This document shows positions 26,405 to 36,105 of a DNA stretch of 64,000 bases, piece by piece. The notes under the pieces are model-generated. The model did no database searches and was not told the DNA's origin. It saw only the letters and a program-made list of their open reading frames with translations. Position 1 is the stretch's first letter; each line of letters begins with the position of its first letter. The stretch spans positions 3,906,001 to 3,970,000 of the forward strand of contig NZ_OY764190.1 of the NCBI RefSeq assembly GCF_963668215.1, in the 5' to 3' direction. The translations under genes were made by a program, and so were the position numbers. Source of the DNA: an uncultured Desulfosarcina sp. GTDB lineage: Bacteria > Desulfobacterota > Desulfobacteria > Desulfobacterales > Desulfosarcinaceae.

Positions 26405-26782
26405 TTAACGTTCTTCCTGCTGAAAGATCTCACGGGCAGCATTGATCCCGTTTATAGCAGCAGGAAACCCCGCAAATACGGCCATTTGAAGGATCACTTC
26501 GATGATTTCCGCTTTCGTGCAGCCCACATTCAGGGCACCTTTTATATGGACTTTGAGCTGCGGGTAAGCGGTTCCCATGGCCGTCAAGGCAGCAACGGTT
26601 GCCAGTTGCCTGGATCTTAAATCAAGTTTTCTACGAGATAAAACGTCGCCATATGAAAATCGTATGATCCAGTCGGCCAGGTCCGGCGCGATGTCTTTCA
26701 GGCTTTCGACAACTGCGGATCCTGACGAGCCCGTGATTTTTTCTAATGCATCCAGGCCTGTCTGATAGCGAGCATCTTCCAT
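26405..26782 (-). CDS. Carboxymuconolactone decarboxylase/AhpD-like protein (125 aa)
   Basis: All-helical CMD domain covering most of the chain. The core pattern SRRKLDLRSRQLATVAALTAMG, HIKGALNVGCTKAEIIEVILQMAVFAGFPAA matches the PcaC-like branch. It has a single cysteine (NVGC), not the CxxC of AhpD peroxidase-like members, so a redox role is less likely. It is the last gene of the minus-strand catabolic cluster and begins 34 bp after the DUF35 gene with a strong AAGGGGGG site. Decarboxylase or lyase function here is inferred only from family. Confidence 0.85.
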   Translation of the reverse strand: MEDARYQTGLDALEKITGSSGSAVVESLKDIAPDLADWIIRFSYGDVLSRRKLDLRSRQLATVAALTAMGTAYPQLKVHIKGALNVGCTKAEIIEVILQMAVFAGFPAAINGINAAREIFQQEER

Positions 26783-26816
26783 CGTTGACCCCCCTTTAAA
26801 GCGTTAATAAGGAACG

Positions 26817-27236
26817 TCAAGCCGGGCGAAAAGCGAGTTCAGTGAATTTAATACCATCTTTTTCTTTATGAATATAATCGGTCCGCACAGGCATCCCGAC
26901 ACTGACCGCTTCCGGCTTTTCGGGGTCGATTCCCTGGATGCGGGCATCGATGCGCAGGCCTTCTGCCAGCTCGACAACTCCCGTGAAATAAGGATTTTTT
27001 CGGCCGAAACCCTCTTGTGCCATGGCCGGCGGCACTACGCTGATTAAGGCGAAAGCCGCCAGTTTGCCGGTTTCCGGCAGCTCGATCCATTCCAGTTCCC
27101 GATGGAAACATTTCGTGCAGATCGGTTTCGGAGGAAGGTAAGCCGTACCGCAATTCCGGCACCGGCAGCCCATCAATTTTTCCTCGGAGAGAAAGGCTTG
27201 AAAGGACAAATCGCTAAAATCGCGGTTCTCCCACAT
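26817..27236 (-). CDS. DUF35 zinc-ribbon/OB-fold acyl-CoA-binding partner of thiolase (139 aa)
   Basis: N-terminal rubredoxin-like zinc ribbon with C26-x2-C29 and C40-x2-C43 (also C24), then an OB-fold (KLAAFALISVVPPAMAQEG, YFTGVVELAEGLRIDARI). DUF35 proteins form complexes with SCP2-type thiolases in archaeal mevalonate, steroid and benzylsuccinate pathways. The start at 27236 is chosen because it follows AAAGGAGATAG and lies 2 nt after the thiolase stop; a longer frame would overlap the thiolase. Tight coupling supports a thiolase-DUF35 complex. Confidence 0.88.
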   Translation of the reverse strand: MWENRDFSDLSFQAFLSEEKLMGCRCRNCGTAYLPPKPICTKCFHRELEWIELPETGKLAAFALISVVPPAMAQEGFGRKNPYFTGVVELAEGLRIDARIQGIDPEKPEAVSVGMPVRTDYIHKEKDGIKFTELAFRPA

Positions 27237-27238
27237 AT

Positions 27239-28504
27239 CTATCTCCTTTCCAGGATCGTGAAGGTACAAGTTCCGCCGGTTCCGCCAAGGTTATGGGCCG
27301 CGCCAATCCGAAGGTTATCCTTGGGAACCTGGCGTTTTCCCGCCTTGCCGCGCAACTGGGTCCAGATTTCGAATAACTGGGAGGTCCCGGTCGCTCCCAC
27401 GGGATGGCCTTTGCACTTCAGACCGCCCGAGGTGTTGATCGGAATGGGACCGTTCAACGCCGTGGCCCCTTCCGCAATGGCGCGATATCCCTGGCCTTGC
27501 GGGAAAAAACCCAAATCCTCGACATGGATCAACTCCGCCATGGAAAAACAGTCGTGAACTTCGGCAAACTGAATGGCATCGGAGCCAATTCCGGCCATCC
27601 CATAGGCTTCCTGTGCGGCGTATTTTGTGGCTTCGAATGAAGTTAAAGATTCGCTGGCGTGCAGCCCGCGACCGCTGCCCTGGCCGATGCCGGCCACAAA
27701 AACCGGCTCGTCGGTAAAATTGCGCACGAGTTCTTCAGCCACCAGAAGAATGCAGCTGGCCCCGTCGCTGATGGGACAGCAATCATAAAGATGGAGGGGC
27801 CAGGCGACGGGAGGGTTTACCGTCGGATCGGACAGGAACGATTTCTCGTCGTTCCAATCCGGTACCGGAAGACCTCTTTGCTCCAGGCGCTTTCGGCGGG
27901 CATCCATGATGTCCCGTATCGTCAGCGGGAATTGGGCTTTGGGATTGAGCGGGGCGTTGTTGTGGCTCTTGATCGTGATGTCCATCAGATTTTTTCGCCC
28001 GGCACCGTATTTGGAGAAATAGGCGGTGGCCAGGGCGCCGAAAACACCCGGGAAGGTGAAGCCCGCCGCGCCTTCGTACGGAACGGTGGCCAGGGCGAGA
28101 CCCTCGGCAACCTCTTCGGTGGTTCGTTTGGACATCTGTTCCACACCACCGACCAGCACGATGTCGTAGAACCCGGAGGCAATGGCAAACACGCCCTCGC
28201 GGAATGCCAGCGCACTGGAAGCGCAGGCCCCTTCCGTTCGTGTTGCGGGTTTTGGCGTCAGGCCGATGAGATCCGAGATAATCGGACCCCAATGGGCCTG
28301 GTGAACAAAGAAATCGTTTGTAAAATTACCCACATAAAGGGCATCGATATCTTTCGGGTCCAGCCCCTTGTCAACGGAGCCAAGCATTTCGCCGAATGCT
28401 TCGGCAAAAATATCCTTGGAATTCTTTTCCGGAAACATGCCGAATTTCGTCATCCCGGCACCGGCTATGGCAACACCTCTTGCGAGTTTTCTCTTTTTAA
28501 TCAT
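27239..28504 (-). CDS. SCP2-type thiolase (421 aa)
   Basis: Thiolase of the SCP-x/lipid-transfer type. The nucleophilic cysteine is C94 in EGACASSALAF. The later HDCFSMAELI and GGLKCKGHPVGATG motifs supply the second cysteine/histidine environment. Such enzymes cleave or form 3-oxoacyl-CoA esters, often of branched or ring compounds, together with DUF35. The ATG at 28504 (MIKKRKLARG) has GAGGCGTGAA upstream; the frame extends to a TTG with poorer support. The neighbouring acyl-CoA synthetase and SDRs suggest a beta-oxidation-like thiolytic step. Confidence 0.92.
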   Translation of the reverse strand: MIKKRKLARGVAIAGAGMTKFGMFPEKNSKDIFAEAFGEMLGSVDKGLDPKDIDALYVGNFTNDFFVHQAHWGPIISDLIGLTPKPATRTEGACASSALAFREGVFAIASGFYDIVLVGGVEQMSKRTTEEVAEGLALATVPYEGAAGFTFPGVFGALATAYFSKYGAGRKNLMDITIKSHNNAPLNPKAQFPLTIRDIMDARRKRLEQRGLPVPDWNDEKSFLSDPTVNPPVAWPLHLYDCCPISDGASCILLVAEELVRNFTDEPVFVAGIGQGSGRGLHASESLTSFEATKYAAQEAYGMAGIGSDAIQFAEVHDCFSMAELIHVEDLGFFPQGQGYRAIAEGATALNGPIPINTSGGLKCKGHPVGATGTSQLFEIWTQLRGKAGKRQVPKDNLRIGAAHNLGGTGGTCTFTILERR

Positions 28505-28581
28505 TTCACGCCTCGAATGCCTCAATTTTTTGGAGTTCTAATCCAAATACAGGATCGTATCTGATTGCCGATGGAAAATTT

Positions 28582-29568
28582 TCAGCCCAAAGTTAGTACG
28601 ATTTTACCCACTTGTCTTCCTGTCTGCATGTATTTGTGGGCCTCGTCAGCTTTTTGCAAAGGGAAGACACGATCCACCACAGGACACAGCCGCCTTTCGG
28701 CAATTGCAGGCACGAGGTCTGAGATGACTCCTTTAACGATAGCAATCTTTTCTTCAAGCGTACGGGTCCTGAAGGTGACGCCGATCACCCGAAGGCGGTT
28801 TAAGGCCAGAAGCTCCATGTCGAGTTCACCTAATGCTGAATCGAGCCTTCCAACACTTATCAAGCGACCTTTGATTGCCAGGGCTCTAAGCCCATCCTTC
28901 AAAAAAGAGCCTCCTACGTGATCCACGATTACATCAACGCCTTTGCCGTCTGTAGCCTGCCGTATGGCATCAACGATAGTCTCGCTGTGAGAATCGATCA
29001 CCCTGTCCAGTCCTAGTGAAGCCAGCTTTTCAGCCTTTTCAGGCGAGCCGCTGATGCCGATCACCGGTGCCGCCTTGAAAAAACGCGCGAGTTGAACTGC
29101 AGCAACGCCAACACCCGAGGAAACAGCCGAAATCAATACCGACATCCCTTGCTTCAGGCGCCCGTTCATTTTCAGTGAATTATACTCGGTCATATACCCT
29201 AATGGCAAAGCCGCGGCTGAGATCCATTCAACACATTCAGGAACCGGTATGGCAAGCCGATAGTCCATTGCGGCGAACTCGGCATACCCTCCCGGGCACA
29301 GCCCCGTCACACGGTCTCCTTTTACGAAACCGGAGACGGCTTCTCCCGTATCCACTACCTCTCCTGCCGCCTCCATGCCGGCGATTGTCGGTGCTGAAGC
29401 CGTCGCTGCCCCCGGGTACTGCCCCTGCAGTTGAAGGATATCGGCTCGGTTTACTCCTGCAGCTTTCACCTTTATTAATAATTGGTTGGGACCGAGTTTG
29501 GGTGCGGTTGTATCCATCCATTGAAGCTTACCAAGGCTATCTTCTCTCTTGATAACCATTGCTTTCAT
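28582..29568 (-). CDS. Zinc-independent MDR oxidoreductase, quinone-oxidoreductase/enoyl-reductase-like (328 aa)
   Basis: Medium-chain dehydrogenase/reductase. The N-terminal GroES-like part has AGVNRADILQLQGQYPG and EAAGEVVDTGEAVSGF; the Rossmann part has VLISAVSSGVGVAAVQLAR (about 147-165) and VDHVGGSFLKDGLRAL. The catalytic zinc ligands of alcohol dehydrogenases are absent, so it belongs with QOR/PIG3-like NADPH oxidoreductases. AGAGGTAATTTC precedes the start. In this cluster it could reduce an unsaturated carbonyl or quinone intermediate. Confidence 0.88.
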   Translation of the reverse strand: MKAMVIKREDSLGKLQWMDTTAPKLGPNQLLIKVKAAGVNRADILQLQGQYPGAATASAPTIAGMEAAGEVVDTGEAVSGFVKGDRVTGLCPGGYAEFAAMDYRLAIPVPECVEWISAAALPLGYMTEYNSLKMNGRLKQGMSVLISAVSSGVGVAAVQLARFFKAAPVIGISGSPEKAEKLASLGLDRVIDSHSETIVDAIRQATDGKGVDVIVDHVGGSFLKDGLRALAIKGRLISVGRLDSALGELDMELLALNRLRVIGVTFRTRTLEEKIAIVKGVISDLVPAIAERRLCPVVDRVFPLQKADEAHKYMQTGRQVGKIVLTLG

Positions 29569-29647
29569 GAAATTACCTCTTTAGCGATGAAAAGGATACA
29601 TTCAATTAACATACACCTATGCATGCAATTTTCTTTTTAAAACAAAT

Positions 29648-31033
29648 TCATCCATATACCAGAGCCGGGAGCCAAAGAACCAACTGGGGAAACAGTGCGA
29701 TAGCAAACAAACTGAGAAGCTGTATGATGATAAACGGAATGACACCCTTGTATATATGGCCAAGGCGAATGCCGGGGGGGGCAATTCCTTTAAGGTAAAA
29801 AAGGGCAAAACCGACCGGTGGCGTCAAAAAGGAAGTCTGCAGGGTGACAGCTACCAGAATAATGAACCAGACAATCTCCGGACTGCTGACAACTCCGTAT
29901 CCGTTGATGGCAATATCCAAGTTCCCAACCACGGGTGCAACCAGGGGGAGAACGATCAATGTAATTTCGATCCAGTCCAGAAAAAAACCGAGCAGGAAAA
30001 CAACAAATAGGATAAAGGCGATAATGCCATAATTTCCAAACGGAAGGCTCATTAATAGCCTTTCAACCAATTCGTCACCGCCAAGACCCCGTAACACTAG
30101 CGCGAAACATGTTGCGCCGATTAGAATGCCGAATATGTAAGCCGTGGTGTTATAGGTTGAATAAAGAACCTCTTTGAGAACTGAGAAATTGAATTTTTTA
30201 TAAGCAATGGCAAGGGCCGTAGCCATCAGGGCACCGACCCCACTGGCTTCAGTAACGGTGGCTATGCCGGCAAAAATTGACCCGAGAACGGATAAGATAA
30301 GGAATAAGGGCGGAATGACGCGTTTGACAACATCGAAAACCACCCGAAAGGAAATTGGCCGGCGATCTGGAGACAGGGGAGCGGCCTCTGGATTGAGGTA
30401 GCAAAAAACAATTAGATATACGATGTAAAAAAATGCAAGTATAAGGCCTGGAAGTAAGGCTCCCAGAAACAAATCTCCGACTGAAACGCTTAATTGGTCA
30501 CCCATTACCACCAACATGATGGATGGTGGGATCAGAATCCCAAGGGTACCTGCGCTGGCCACCGTTCCTAACGCCAGGGTTTTACGGTATCCCTGCTTCA
30601 ACATCGCCGGTATGCTTAAAAGGCCCAACAGGACAACCGATGCGCCAATTATCCCAGTAGACGCTGCCAGTAAAACACCGATAAACATCACGGTGACGGC
30701 CAGGCCCCCACGAACTTTGCCAAAAAGTTCCTGAGCCGAAATCATTAGCCGTTCCGCAATTCCCGACCTGTCCAGCATCAACCCCATGAAGATGAACATG
30801 GGGAGGGATATGAGTACCCAGTTGGTCATTGTTTTATAGATGCGCGTCACTGCAAGGCCGAAATAGTTGAAATCAAGGCCGGTTACCGTCCCTAGATATT
30901 GATCGGAGAAATATCCGATACCGGTGAAAAGAATCGATGTGCCGGCCAGGCAGTAAGTGACCGGATAACCTGAAAGCAGAAGGGCAATAAACGAGGCGAA
31001 CATCGCCATAACGAGATAATCATTGATTTCCAT
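29648..31033 (-). CDS. dctM: TRAP transporter large permease DctM, second system (461 aa)
   Basis: Twelve or so hydrophobic helices across the chain, with DctM hallmarks: GAVVLLGLLSIP-like GASVVLLGLLSIPAMLKQGY, GTLGILIPPSIMLVVMGD and LGFFLDWIEITLIVLPL. It moves substrate together with the small DctQ subunit using a sodium gradient. The start at 31033 follows GGGAAGAACC and overlaps the dctQ end by 14 bp; a longer frame into dctQ is not family-like. It belongs with dctP at 31693. Confidence 0.92.
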   Translation of the reverse strand: MEINDYLVMAMFASFIALLLSGYPVTYCLAGTSILFTGIGYFSDQYLGTVTGLDFNYFGLAVTRIYKTMTNWVLISLPMFIFMGLMLDRSGIAERLMISAQELFGKVRGGLAVTVMFIGVLLAASTGIIGASVVLLGLLSIPAMLKQGYRKTLALGTVASAGTLGILIPPSIMLVVMGDQLSVSVGDLFLGALLPGLILAFFYIVYLIVFCYLNPEAAPLSPDRRPISFRVVFDVVKRVIPPLFLILSVLGSIFAGIATVTEASGVGALMATALAIAYKKFNFSVLKEVLYSTYNTTAYIFGILIGATCFALVLRGLGGDELVERLLMSLPFGNYGIIAFILFVVFLLGFFLDWIEITLIVLPLVAPVVGNLDIAINGYGVVSSPEIVWFIILVAVTLQTSFLTPPVGFALFYLKGIAPPGIRLGHIYKGVIPFIIIQLLSLFAIALFPQLVLWLPALVYG

Positions 31034-31550
31034 GGTTCTTCCCAAACAGAAACAGTAAAGAGCGTGACATCCGCGAAATGATGGCAATACCGAAGAATCC
31101 GAAACTGATCGGAATTACGGCCTTGATGGCCCACCGGCAAGGGAGTCCCAAGGGAGCGACTGACCGTTCGTTGTGAATCCAGGAATCGATAAAAAATTGG
31201 TGACTGTGAATCATCACCGAGATGATAAACGGTAGCATAAGAAACAAAGCACCCAGCACTTCGATCCAGTGTTGTGTCTTTTTCGTGAACCGGTTGCTGA
31301 ACAGATCGACCCTGACATGGGAGTTGTTAACTGCTGCGTAGGAAAGTCCGAACATAAAGGCCAGGCTGTATAGATGCCATTCTAATTCTTCCAGAACAAC
31401 CAATCCGTTGTTAAAACCGTATCGAAGGGCCACCTGAAGAACGATAACCAGAATCAAAAACCCATTGGCCCACGCTATGATCTTGCCTGAATTCAGAATA
31501 AAATTGTCCAGTATGTCCAACCAGCTGTCTATTCGATTTTTAGACTTCAT
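31020..31550 (-). CDS. dctQ: TRAP transporter small permease DctQ, second system (176 aa)
   Basis: Four membrane helices typical of DctQ, with the conserved LEELEWHLYSLAFMFGLSYA stretch and a HVRVDLF motif (about 102-108). It is translationally coupled to dctM, whose start lies inside its last codons. The ATG at 31550 follows AGGCGAGTGTGAAT; a GTG two codons earlier is possible. It lies 142 bp after dctP. Confidence 0.9.
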   Translation of the reverse strand: MKSKNRIDSWLDILDNFILNSGKIIAWANGFLILVIVLQVALRYGFNNGLVVLEELEWHLYSLAFMFGLSYAAVNNSHVRVDLFSNRFTKKTQHWIEVLGALFLMLPFIISVMIHSHQFFIDSWIHNERSVAPLGLPCRWAIKAVIPISFGFFGIAIISRMSRSLLFLFGKNHGNQ

Positions 31551-31692
31551 ATTCACACTCGCCTATTCAATCGGATGGATGTGGTTTCCAGTATAGGTAG
31601 TGGAAAACCACATCCATTTATTCAAAGTTGCCATTGGTGAAGATCAATGCGAAGATGCTTCTATTCAACCGATTGCCGGCAAGACCGGAATA

Positions 31693-32766
31693 TCATTTAG
31701 GTCTCGGCAGATGAGCAACGCTTTCATAGGGTCTGCATTGATCCGAAAATGCTTTGTAATCTTCCCATACTTTTTTGAAAAAAGCGTCCTGCGCGGCTTC
31801 CTCTTCGGCGACCTCAAACCATGTCTTTTGAAACAGTTCCAGCATTTCCGGAGACCATATGCGGTTCTGCGTGCCATGTTTCTCAACATTTTCCCTGACT
31901 ACAGAACCTTGCTCGGCATGCGATTTCGCAAGAGAGTACAGATTGATCGCACGGGTACAAACTTCAATGATGCTTTTCTGTTGAGGACTCATATCATTCC
32001 ATGTGTCCTTATTGATCAGAAGCTCCAGATGGGTGGCCGGTTGGTGCCAACTCGGGAAATAATTGTATTTCGCCACCTTGTAGAAACCGACCCGGGTATC
32101 GATTGCGGGCGTTGAAAACTCGGTTGCGTCAAGAGCGCCTTTTTCCAAGGCCGGAAAAATTTCACCGCCGGGCACCGTTGTAACAGAGGCACCTAGTTTG
32201 CTGAGCACCTTTCCTCCGAGGCCAAAAAACCGAATTTTCACCCCTTTAAGATCTTCCGGAGTATTGATCTCTTTCCGGAACCATCCTGCAGTTTCCGGCG
32301 CGAGAAAACAGAACGGGAATACTTTAACATTATATCCGGCCTGATCATACATTTCCTGGTATAGCTTCCCACCATTACCAAAGTACATCCAACTGATATA
32401 ATAAGGAAGACTCTGGCCAAAGGGGATGGCAACGTAGAACGATGCCGCTTTTATTTTTCCAACAGCATATCCGGACGCCGTATAACCTGCATTGACCTTG
32501 CCTGTAGAAACCGCATCGAGGATCTCGAAGGCCGGCATCAGTTTTCCCGGTTCGTATATCTTAACCTTAATGCTGCCACCACTGGACGACTCGAGAAAAT
32601 CCTTGAAGGTGGGTACGACATCGCCGAGGGTCGGCAGCGTGGTTGAAAATGCCGTTGGTATCTTCAGGAGAACTTTCTTTTCTTTATCGGCAGCCCAAGA
32701 AGATGTGCCCAATGCGATCAAGGTGATTGCCAAGGCTACCAGGAAAATTTTCTGCGTGGATCTCAT
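31693..32766 (-). CDS. dctP: TRAP transporter solute-binding protein DctP, second system (357 aa)
   Basis: Sec signal peptide (about 1-25, cleavage near SSWAAD) then a DctP fold with LLKIPTAFSTTLP, VYEPGKLMPAFEILDAVSTGKV, EINTPEDLKGVKIRF (the conserved Arg that binds the substrate carboxylate) and ATEFSTPAIDTRVGFYKVAKYNY. It belongs to the YiaO/TakP-like branch that often carries oxo- or hydroxy-acids. The start has AAAGGAGGTTCGAA upstream. It begins 54 bp after an SDR gene. Confidence 0.92.
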   Translation of the reverse strand: MRSTQKIFLVALAITLIALGTSSWAADKEKKVLLKIPTAFSTTLPTLGDVVPTFKDFLESSSGGSIKVKIYEPGKLMPAFEILDAVSTGKVNAGYTASGYAVGKIKAASFYVAIPFGQSLPYYISWMYFGNGGKLYQEMYDQAGYNVKVFPFCFLAPETAGWFRKEINTPEDLKGVKIRFFGLGGKVLSKLGASVTTVPGGEIFPALEKGALDATEFSTPAIDTRVGFYKVAKYNYFPSWHQPATHLELLINKDTWNDMSPQQKSIIEVCTRAINLYSLAKSHAEQGSVVRENVEKHGTQNRIWSPEMLELFQKTWFEVAEEEAAQDAFFKKVWEDYKAFSDQCRPYESVAHLPRPK

Positions 32767-32820
32767 TTCGAACCTCCTTTATTAGTGTGGGGTTAGCCTT
32801 CAATCCGATGTCAACGGTGA

Positions 32821-33621
32821 TCATGCAAACTTGCAGATGATCCCACCATCGACTACCAGATTCTCTCCATTGATATATTTGGCTTCATCGGATGCTAAAA
32901 AAAGTGCAGCATTGGCCACATCCCATCCATCGCCCATTTTGCCTGTCGGACATTGTTTGTCCCGAATATCGATCATTTTTTGGATATCGCCGTCAGCATA
33001 TGTTTTTTTTAAGGGTTCTTGAATCATTGGTGTGTTCATTAAACCCGGAAGGACACAATTGGCGCGGATCCCTTTTCCAGCGTATTGAATAGCAACATTT
33101 TGAGTCAGCTGGTTCACTGCTCCCTTAGAGGCATTGTAAGCGCAACTCGGGTAGCCGGTGAATCTAAGGGCGGCAATGGAGGAAACATTGACAATCGCTC
33201 CATGGCCATTTTTTTCCATTACCGGGAGAGCGTATTTGCATGTCAAAAAAACACTTTTGACGTTTACAGCCATAATCCGGTCCCAACTTTCTTCACTGAG
33301 TTCAACCGGTCCGCCCACTTCTACGATGCCAACGTTATTGACCAGGATATCAATCGTCCCATATTCTTCCAAGCATTGCTGAACCATATCCTCCACCTGG
33401 TCCGCACGGGAGACATCTACTTGCATGACGGTGCATTTGCCGCCTTCGGAAGTGATGATCTCTCTGGTTTCTTCAGCTGCAGCCAGCCGCAGGTCACAAC
33501 CTAAAATTGATGCACCCTCCCGGGCAAACAAAGCGGCGATTGCCTTTCCGTTTCCCCAACCGGGTCCGGCCGAGCCTATTCCAGTTACCAAAGCGACCTT
33601 GCCTTTAAGTCTTTCTCCCAT
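32821..33621 (-). CDS. SDR-family dehydrogenase (266 aa), first of two
   Basis: Classical short-chain dehydrogenase with NVGIVEVGG (NNVG motif), catalytic VSSIAAL serine, YNASK and the C-terminal GENLVVDGG. The nucleotide loop is unusual: TGIGSAGPGWGNG, longer than TGxxxGxG, as in some SDRs acting on CoA or cyclic substrates. It lies between the acyl-CoA synthetase and the second dctP, so it probably oxidises a hydroxylated CoA intermediate. The start has GAGGAAATAATT. Confidence 0.9.
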   Translation of the reverse strand: MGERLKGKVALVTGIGSAGPGWGNGKAIAALFAREGASILGCDLRLAAAEETREIITSEGGKCTVMQVDVSRADQVEDMVQQCLEEYGTIDILVNNVGIVEVGGPVELSEESWDRIMAVNVKSVFLTCKYALPVMEKNGHGAIVNVSSIAALRFTGYPSCAYNASKGAVNQLTQNVAIQYAGKGIRANCVLPGLMNTPMIQEPLKKTYADGDIQKMIDIRDKQCPTGKMGDGWDVANAALFLASDEAKYINGENLVVDGGIICKFA

Positions 33622-33659
33622 AATTATTTCCTCTTTTTGATGTGTGTCTAGTGGCCCTG

Positions 33660-35222
33660 CTACACCTTTCGAACACTATCCTGCCAATAAGGTTCCCGAA
33701 GCTCTCGCTTCAGAATTTTTCCGTAATTGCTCTTAGGAAGTTCTTCAACAAAATCAACCGACTTGGGTTTCTTGTAACTGGCGATGTTGTCTCGGCAAAA
33801 ATCGATCAGTTCCTTTTCGGTAGCTGACATTCCCGGATTCAGGGCGACAACAGCCTTGATCGCTTCCCCCCATTTGGGATCCGGAACACCAATTACCGAA
33901 ACCTCGCGGACCGCAGGATGCTGAACCAAAACTTCTTCAATTTCCCGGGGATAAATGTTTTCTCCGCCGCTAATGATCATGTCCTTAGAACGATCCATCA
34001 TGAATAAATATCCGTTTTCGTCTAAATAACCGATGTCCCCGGTATGCAGCCATCCATTCTTGATTGTTTCCGCCGTGACTTTCGGGTTTTTCCAGTACCC
34101 TTTCATCACAAGGTCCGATCGAGTCACGATTTCTCCAAGCTGACCGGAAGGGAGTTCGTTGTCTTCATTATCGAAGATTTTGACCTCTACATCGGTTCGG
34201 GCAAAACCGGCCGATCCTAAACGCTTGATTTCCTCTGGACTTCCCTCTGCCTTATGTGCCCAATGAGGTAAGTAAGAAATGGTCATCGGAGCCTCACCCT
34301 GGCCAAAGAGTTGAACCAGGCAAGGCCCCATCTTTTTGATGGCCTTTTTAAGGTCTTCCACCAGCATCGGAGCACCGCCGTAATTGAGAGACCGTAAAGA
34401 ACGAATGTCATAATTATCCACAGACGGGTGATCGATGAGCATTTTGATCATCGTGGGTGCGGTAAACATATTGGTGACACGATATTTTTCGATGGTTTGG
34501 AGTACCACCTCGGGTTCGAAGGACTTTGTAGGTAAAATAACACTTGTCGCCCCTTTACCAATGTTGGGCAAACCGTAAAGCCCACTTCCATGTGAAAGAG
34601 GTGCAGCGTGTAGAATTACGTCTTCATGTGTGAATCCAGGCGCCATGTCTGCATAAAAATTCATACTCATCGCCAGCAGGTTGCGGTGGGTCAGCATCGC
34701 GCCCTTGGGCATGCCAGTGGTGCCGGATGTGTAAAAGATCCACGCCAGATCGTCGGGATCAACATCCACGTCGAGAAATTTGTCGTCTTCCTTGTCGAGC
34801 ATGGTTTCGTAATCGATAAGTTCGCCTGCAGCACCATCCAGGGTAATCAGATGGTGGGCATTAGGAATTCGGTCTCGTATTTCAAAAATTGAATCATTAA
34901 ATTCGGATGAAAGAATTACCGCTCGCGATTCTGAGTGATCGATGATGAAAGCGAATTCTTTGGGATGCAGGCGGAAGTTGATGGGGACCGCACCCATTCC
35001 GCTCTTAAAGCAGGCAAATAGTGATTCATAGGTTTGAGGGTAATTATATTGGAGAATGGCAACATTATCACCTCGTTTAAGTCCCAGACGCTTAAGCGCA
35101 TTCGCAAGGCGGTTGACCCGAGCGTCAAACTGGGCATAGGAAAGTTGCCGGTCTTTATGAATAAACGCCGGTTTGTCGGGGAAGAGGCGTGCGTTTTTGG
35201 TCAGCATCATACTAAGGTTCAT
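33660..35222 (-). CDS. AMP-forming acyl-CoA synthetase/ligase (520 aa)
   Basis: ANL superfamily. The A3 motif YTSGTTGMPKGAML is near residues 185-198, the HTGDIGYLDENGYLFMMDRSKDMI core follows, then SGGENIYPREIE, and the C-terminal catalytic lysine lies in PKSNYGKILKREL. It activates a carboxylic acid with ATP and CoA. Its position between two SDRs and two TRAP uptake systems indicates that it activates the imported acid. Substrate class (fatty, aromatic or alicyclic) cannot be decided. AAGGAGTAGAT precedes the start. Confidence 0.93.
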   Translation of the reverse strand: MNLSMMLTKNARLFPDKPAFIHKDRQLSYAQFDARVNRLANALKRLGLKRGDNVAILQYNYPQTYESLFACFKSGMGAVPINFRLHPKEFAFIIDHSESRAVILSSEFNDSIFEIRDRIPNAHHLITLDGAAGELIDYETMLDKEDDKFLDVDVDPDDLAWIFYTSGTTGMPKGAMLTHRNLLAMSMNFYADMAPGFTHEDVILHAAPLSHGSGLYGLPNIGKGATSVILPTKSFEPEVVLQTIEKYRVTNMFTAPTMIKMLIDHPSVDNYDIRSLRSLNYGGAPMLVEDLKKAIKKMGPCLVQLFGQGEAPMTISYLPHWAHKAEGSPEEIKRLGSAGFARTDVEVKIFDNEDNELPSGQLGEIVTRSDLVMKGYWKNPKVTAETIKNGWLHTGDIGYLDENGYLFMMDRSKDMIISGGENIYPREIEEVLVQHPAVREVSVIGVPDPKWGEAIKAVVALNPGMSATEKELIDFCRDNIASYKKPKSVDFVEELPKSNYGKILKRELREPYWQDSVRKV

Positions 35223-35263
35223 CTATCTACTCCTTGTTATCTTTAACAGTTATCGAATGTGGT

Positions 35264-36043
35264 TTAAGCCGTTACCCACCCCCCATCGACGTTGAGCACT
35301 TGACCGGTAATATAACTGGACGCATCGGAGGCAAGAAACAGGATGGCATCGGCCATCTCCTGGGGTTTTCCCATTCGGGCAATCGGCAGCATCGACACAT
35401 TGTAGTCAAACCCCCTGGTCATCTCCGTTTCGCAGGCTCCCGGAGCAACGCAGTTGACAAAGATGCCGTCTTTGGCGATGTCCTTGGCGATCCACCGCGT
35501 CAGCGTAATCACCCCCCCCTTGGCTGCCGCATACGCAGGGCCTGAACGGCCGCGGGCTTTTTCGGGACTGTCATCGAGCTTTGACACTGCGCCGCCAATG
35601 ATGCCTGAAATGGAACTGACGTTTACAATCTTGCCAAACCCCTGCTTGCGCATGTGGGGATAAAGGGATTGAATGCATAGAAACGTCCCTTTCATGACCA
35701 CATCGACGACCCGGTCCCACGTGGCTTCGGAAGTCTCGAGAAGTGTATCTCGATGCACCACACCGGCATTATTGATCAGGATGTCGATATGTCCGAAAAC
35801 CTCGATCGCCTTATCGACCATATCCTTGACATCTTGCGATAGGGCGACGTTGGTTTCCACGGCGATGGCCTGACGTCCCATTGCTTTGATCTGATCGACC
35901 GTTTCCGACGCATCGATAAGATCAGCAATCACGATATTGGCTCCATTTTTGGCAAGAGCCAATGCAGCGGCTGCCCCGATGCCTCGTGCACCACCGGTTA
36001 CAATGGCATTGCGCCCGTTTACATCCAATGCACTATTGTTCAT
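35264..36043 (-). CDS. SDR-family dehydrogenase (259 aa), second of two
   Basis: Classical SDR: TGGARGIGAAAA nucleotide loop, NNAG, SSISG serine, YAAAK, and ITGQVLNVDGG. An extra loop of about 12 residues rich in D, S, K and R separates the catalytic serine region from YAAAK. The start at 36043 follows ACGGAGGAATAC; an upstream in-frame ATG at 36067 lies before that ribosome site. It sits between dctM of the first TRAP system and the acyl-CoA synthetase. Confidence 0.91.
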   Translation of the reverse strand: MNNSALDVNGRNAIVTGGARGIGAAAALALAKNGANIVIADLIDASETVDQIKAMGRQAIAVETNVALSQDVKDMVDKAIEVFGHIDILINNAGVVHRDTLLETSEATWDRVVDVVMKGTFLCIQSLYPHMRKQGFGKIVNVSSISGIIGGAVSKLDDSPEKARGRSGPAYAAAKGGVITLTRWIAKDIAKDGIFVNCVAPGACETEMTRGFDYNVSMLPIARMGKPQEMADAILFLASDASSYITGQVLNVDGGWVTA

Positions 36044-36105
36044 GTATTCCTCCGTATCGACATCCATTTCTCATCTATCTTTTAAAAAGCGAAAATAACG
36101 AATGA

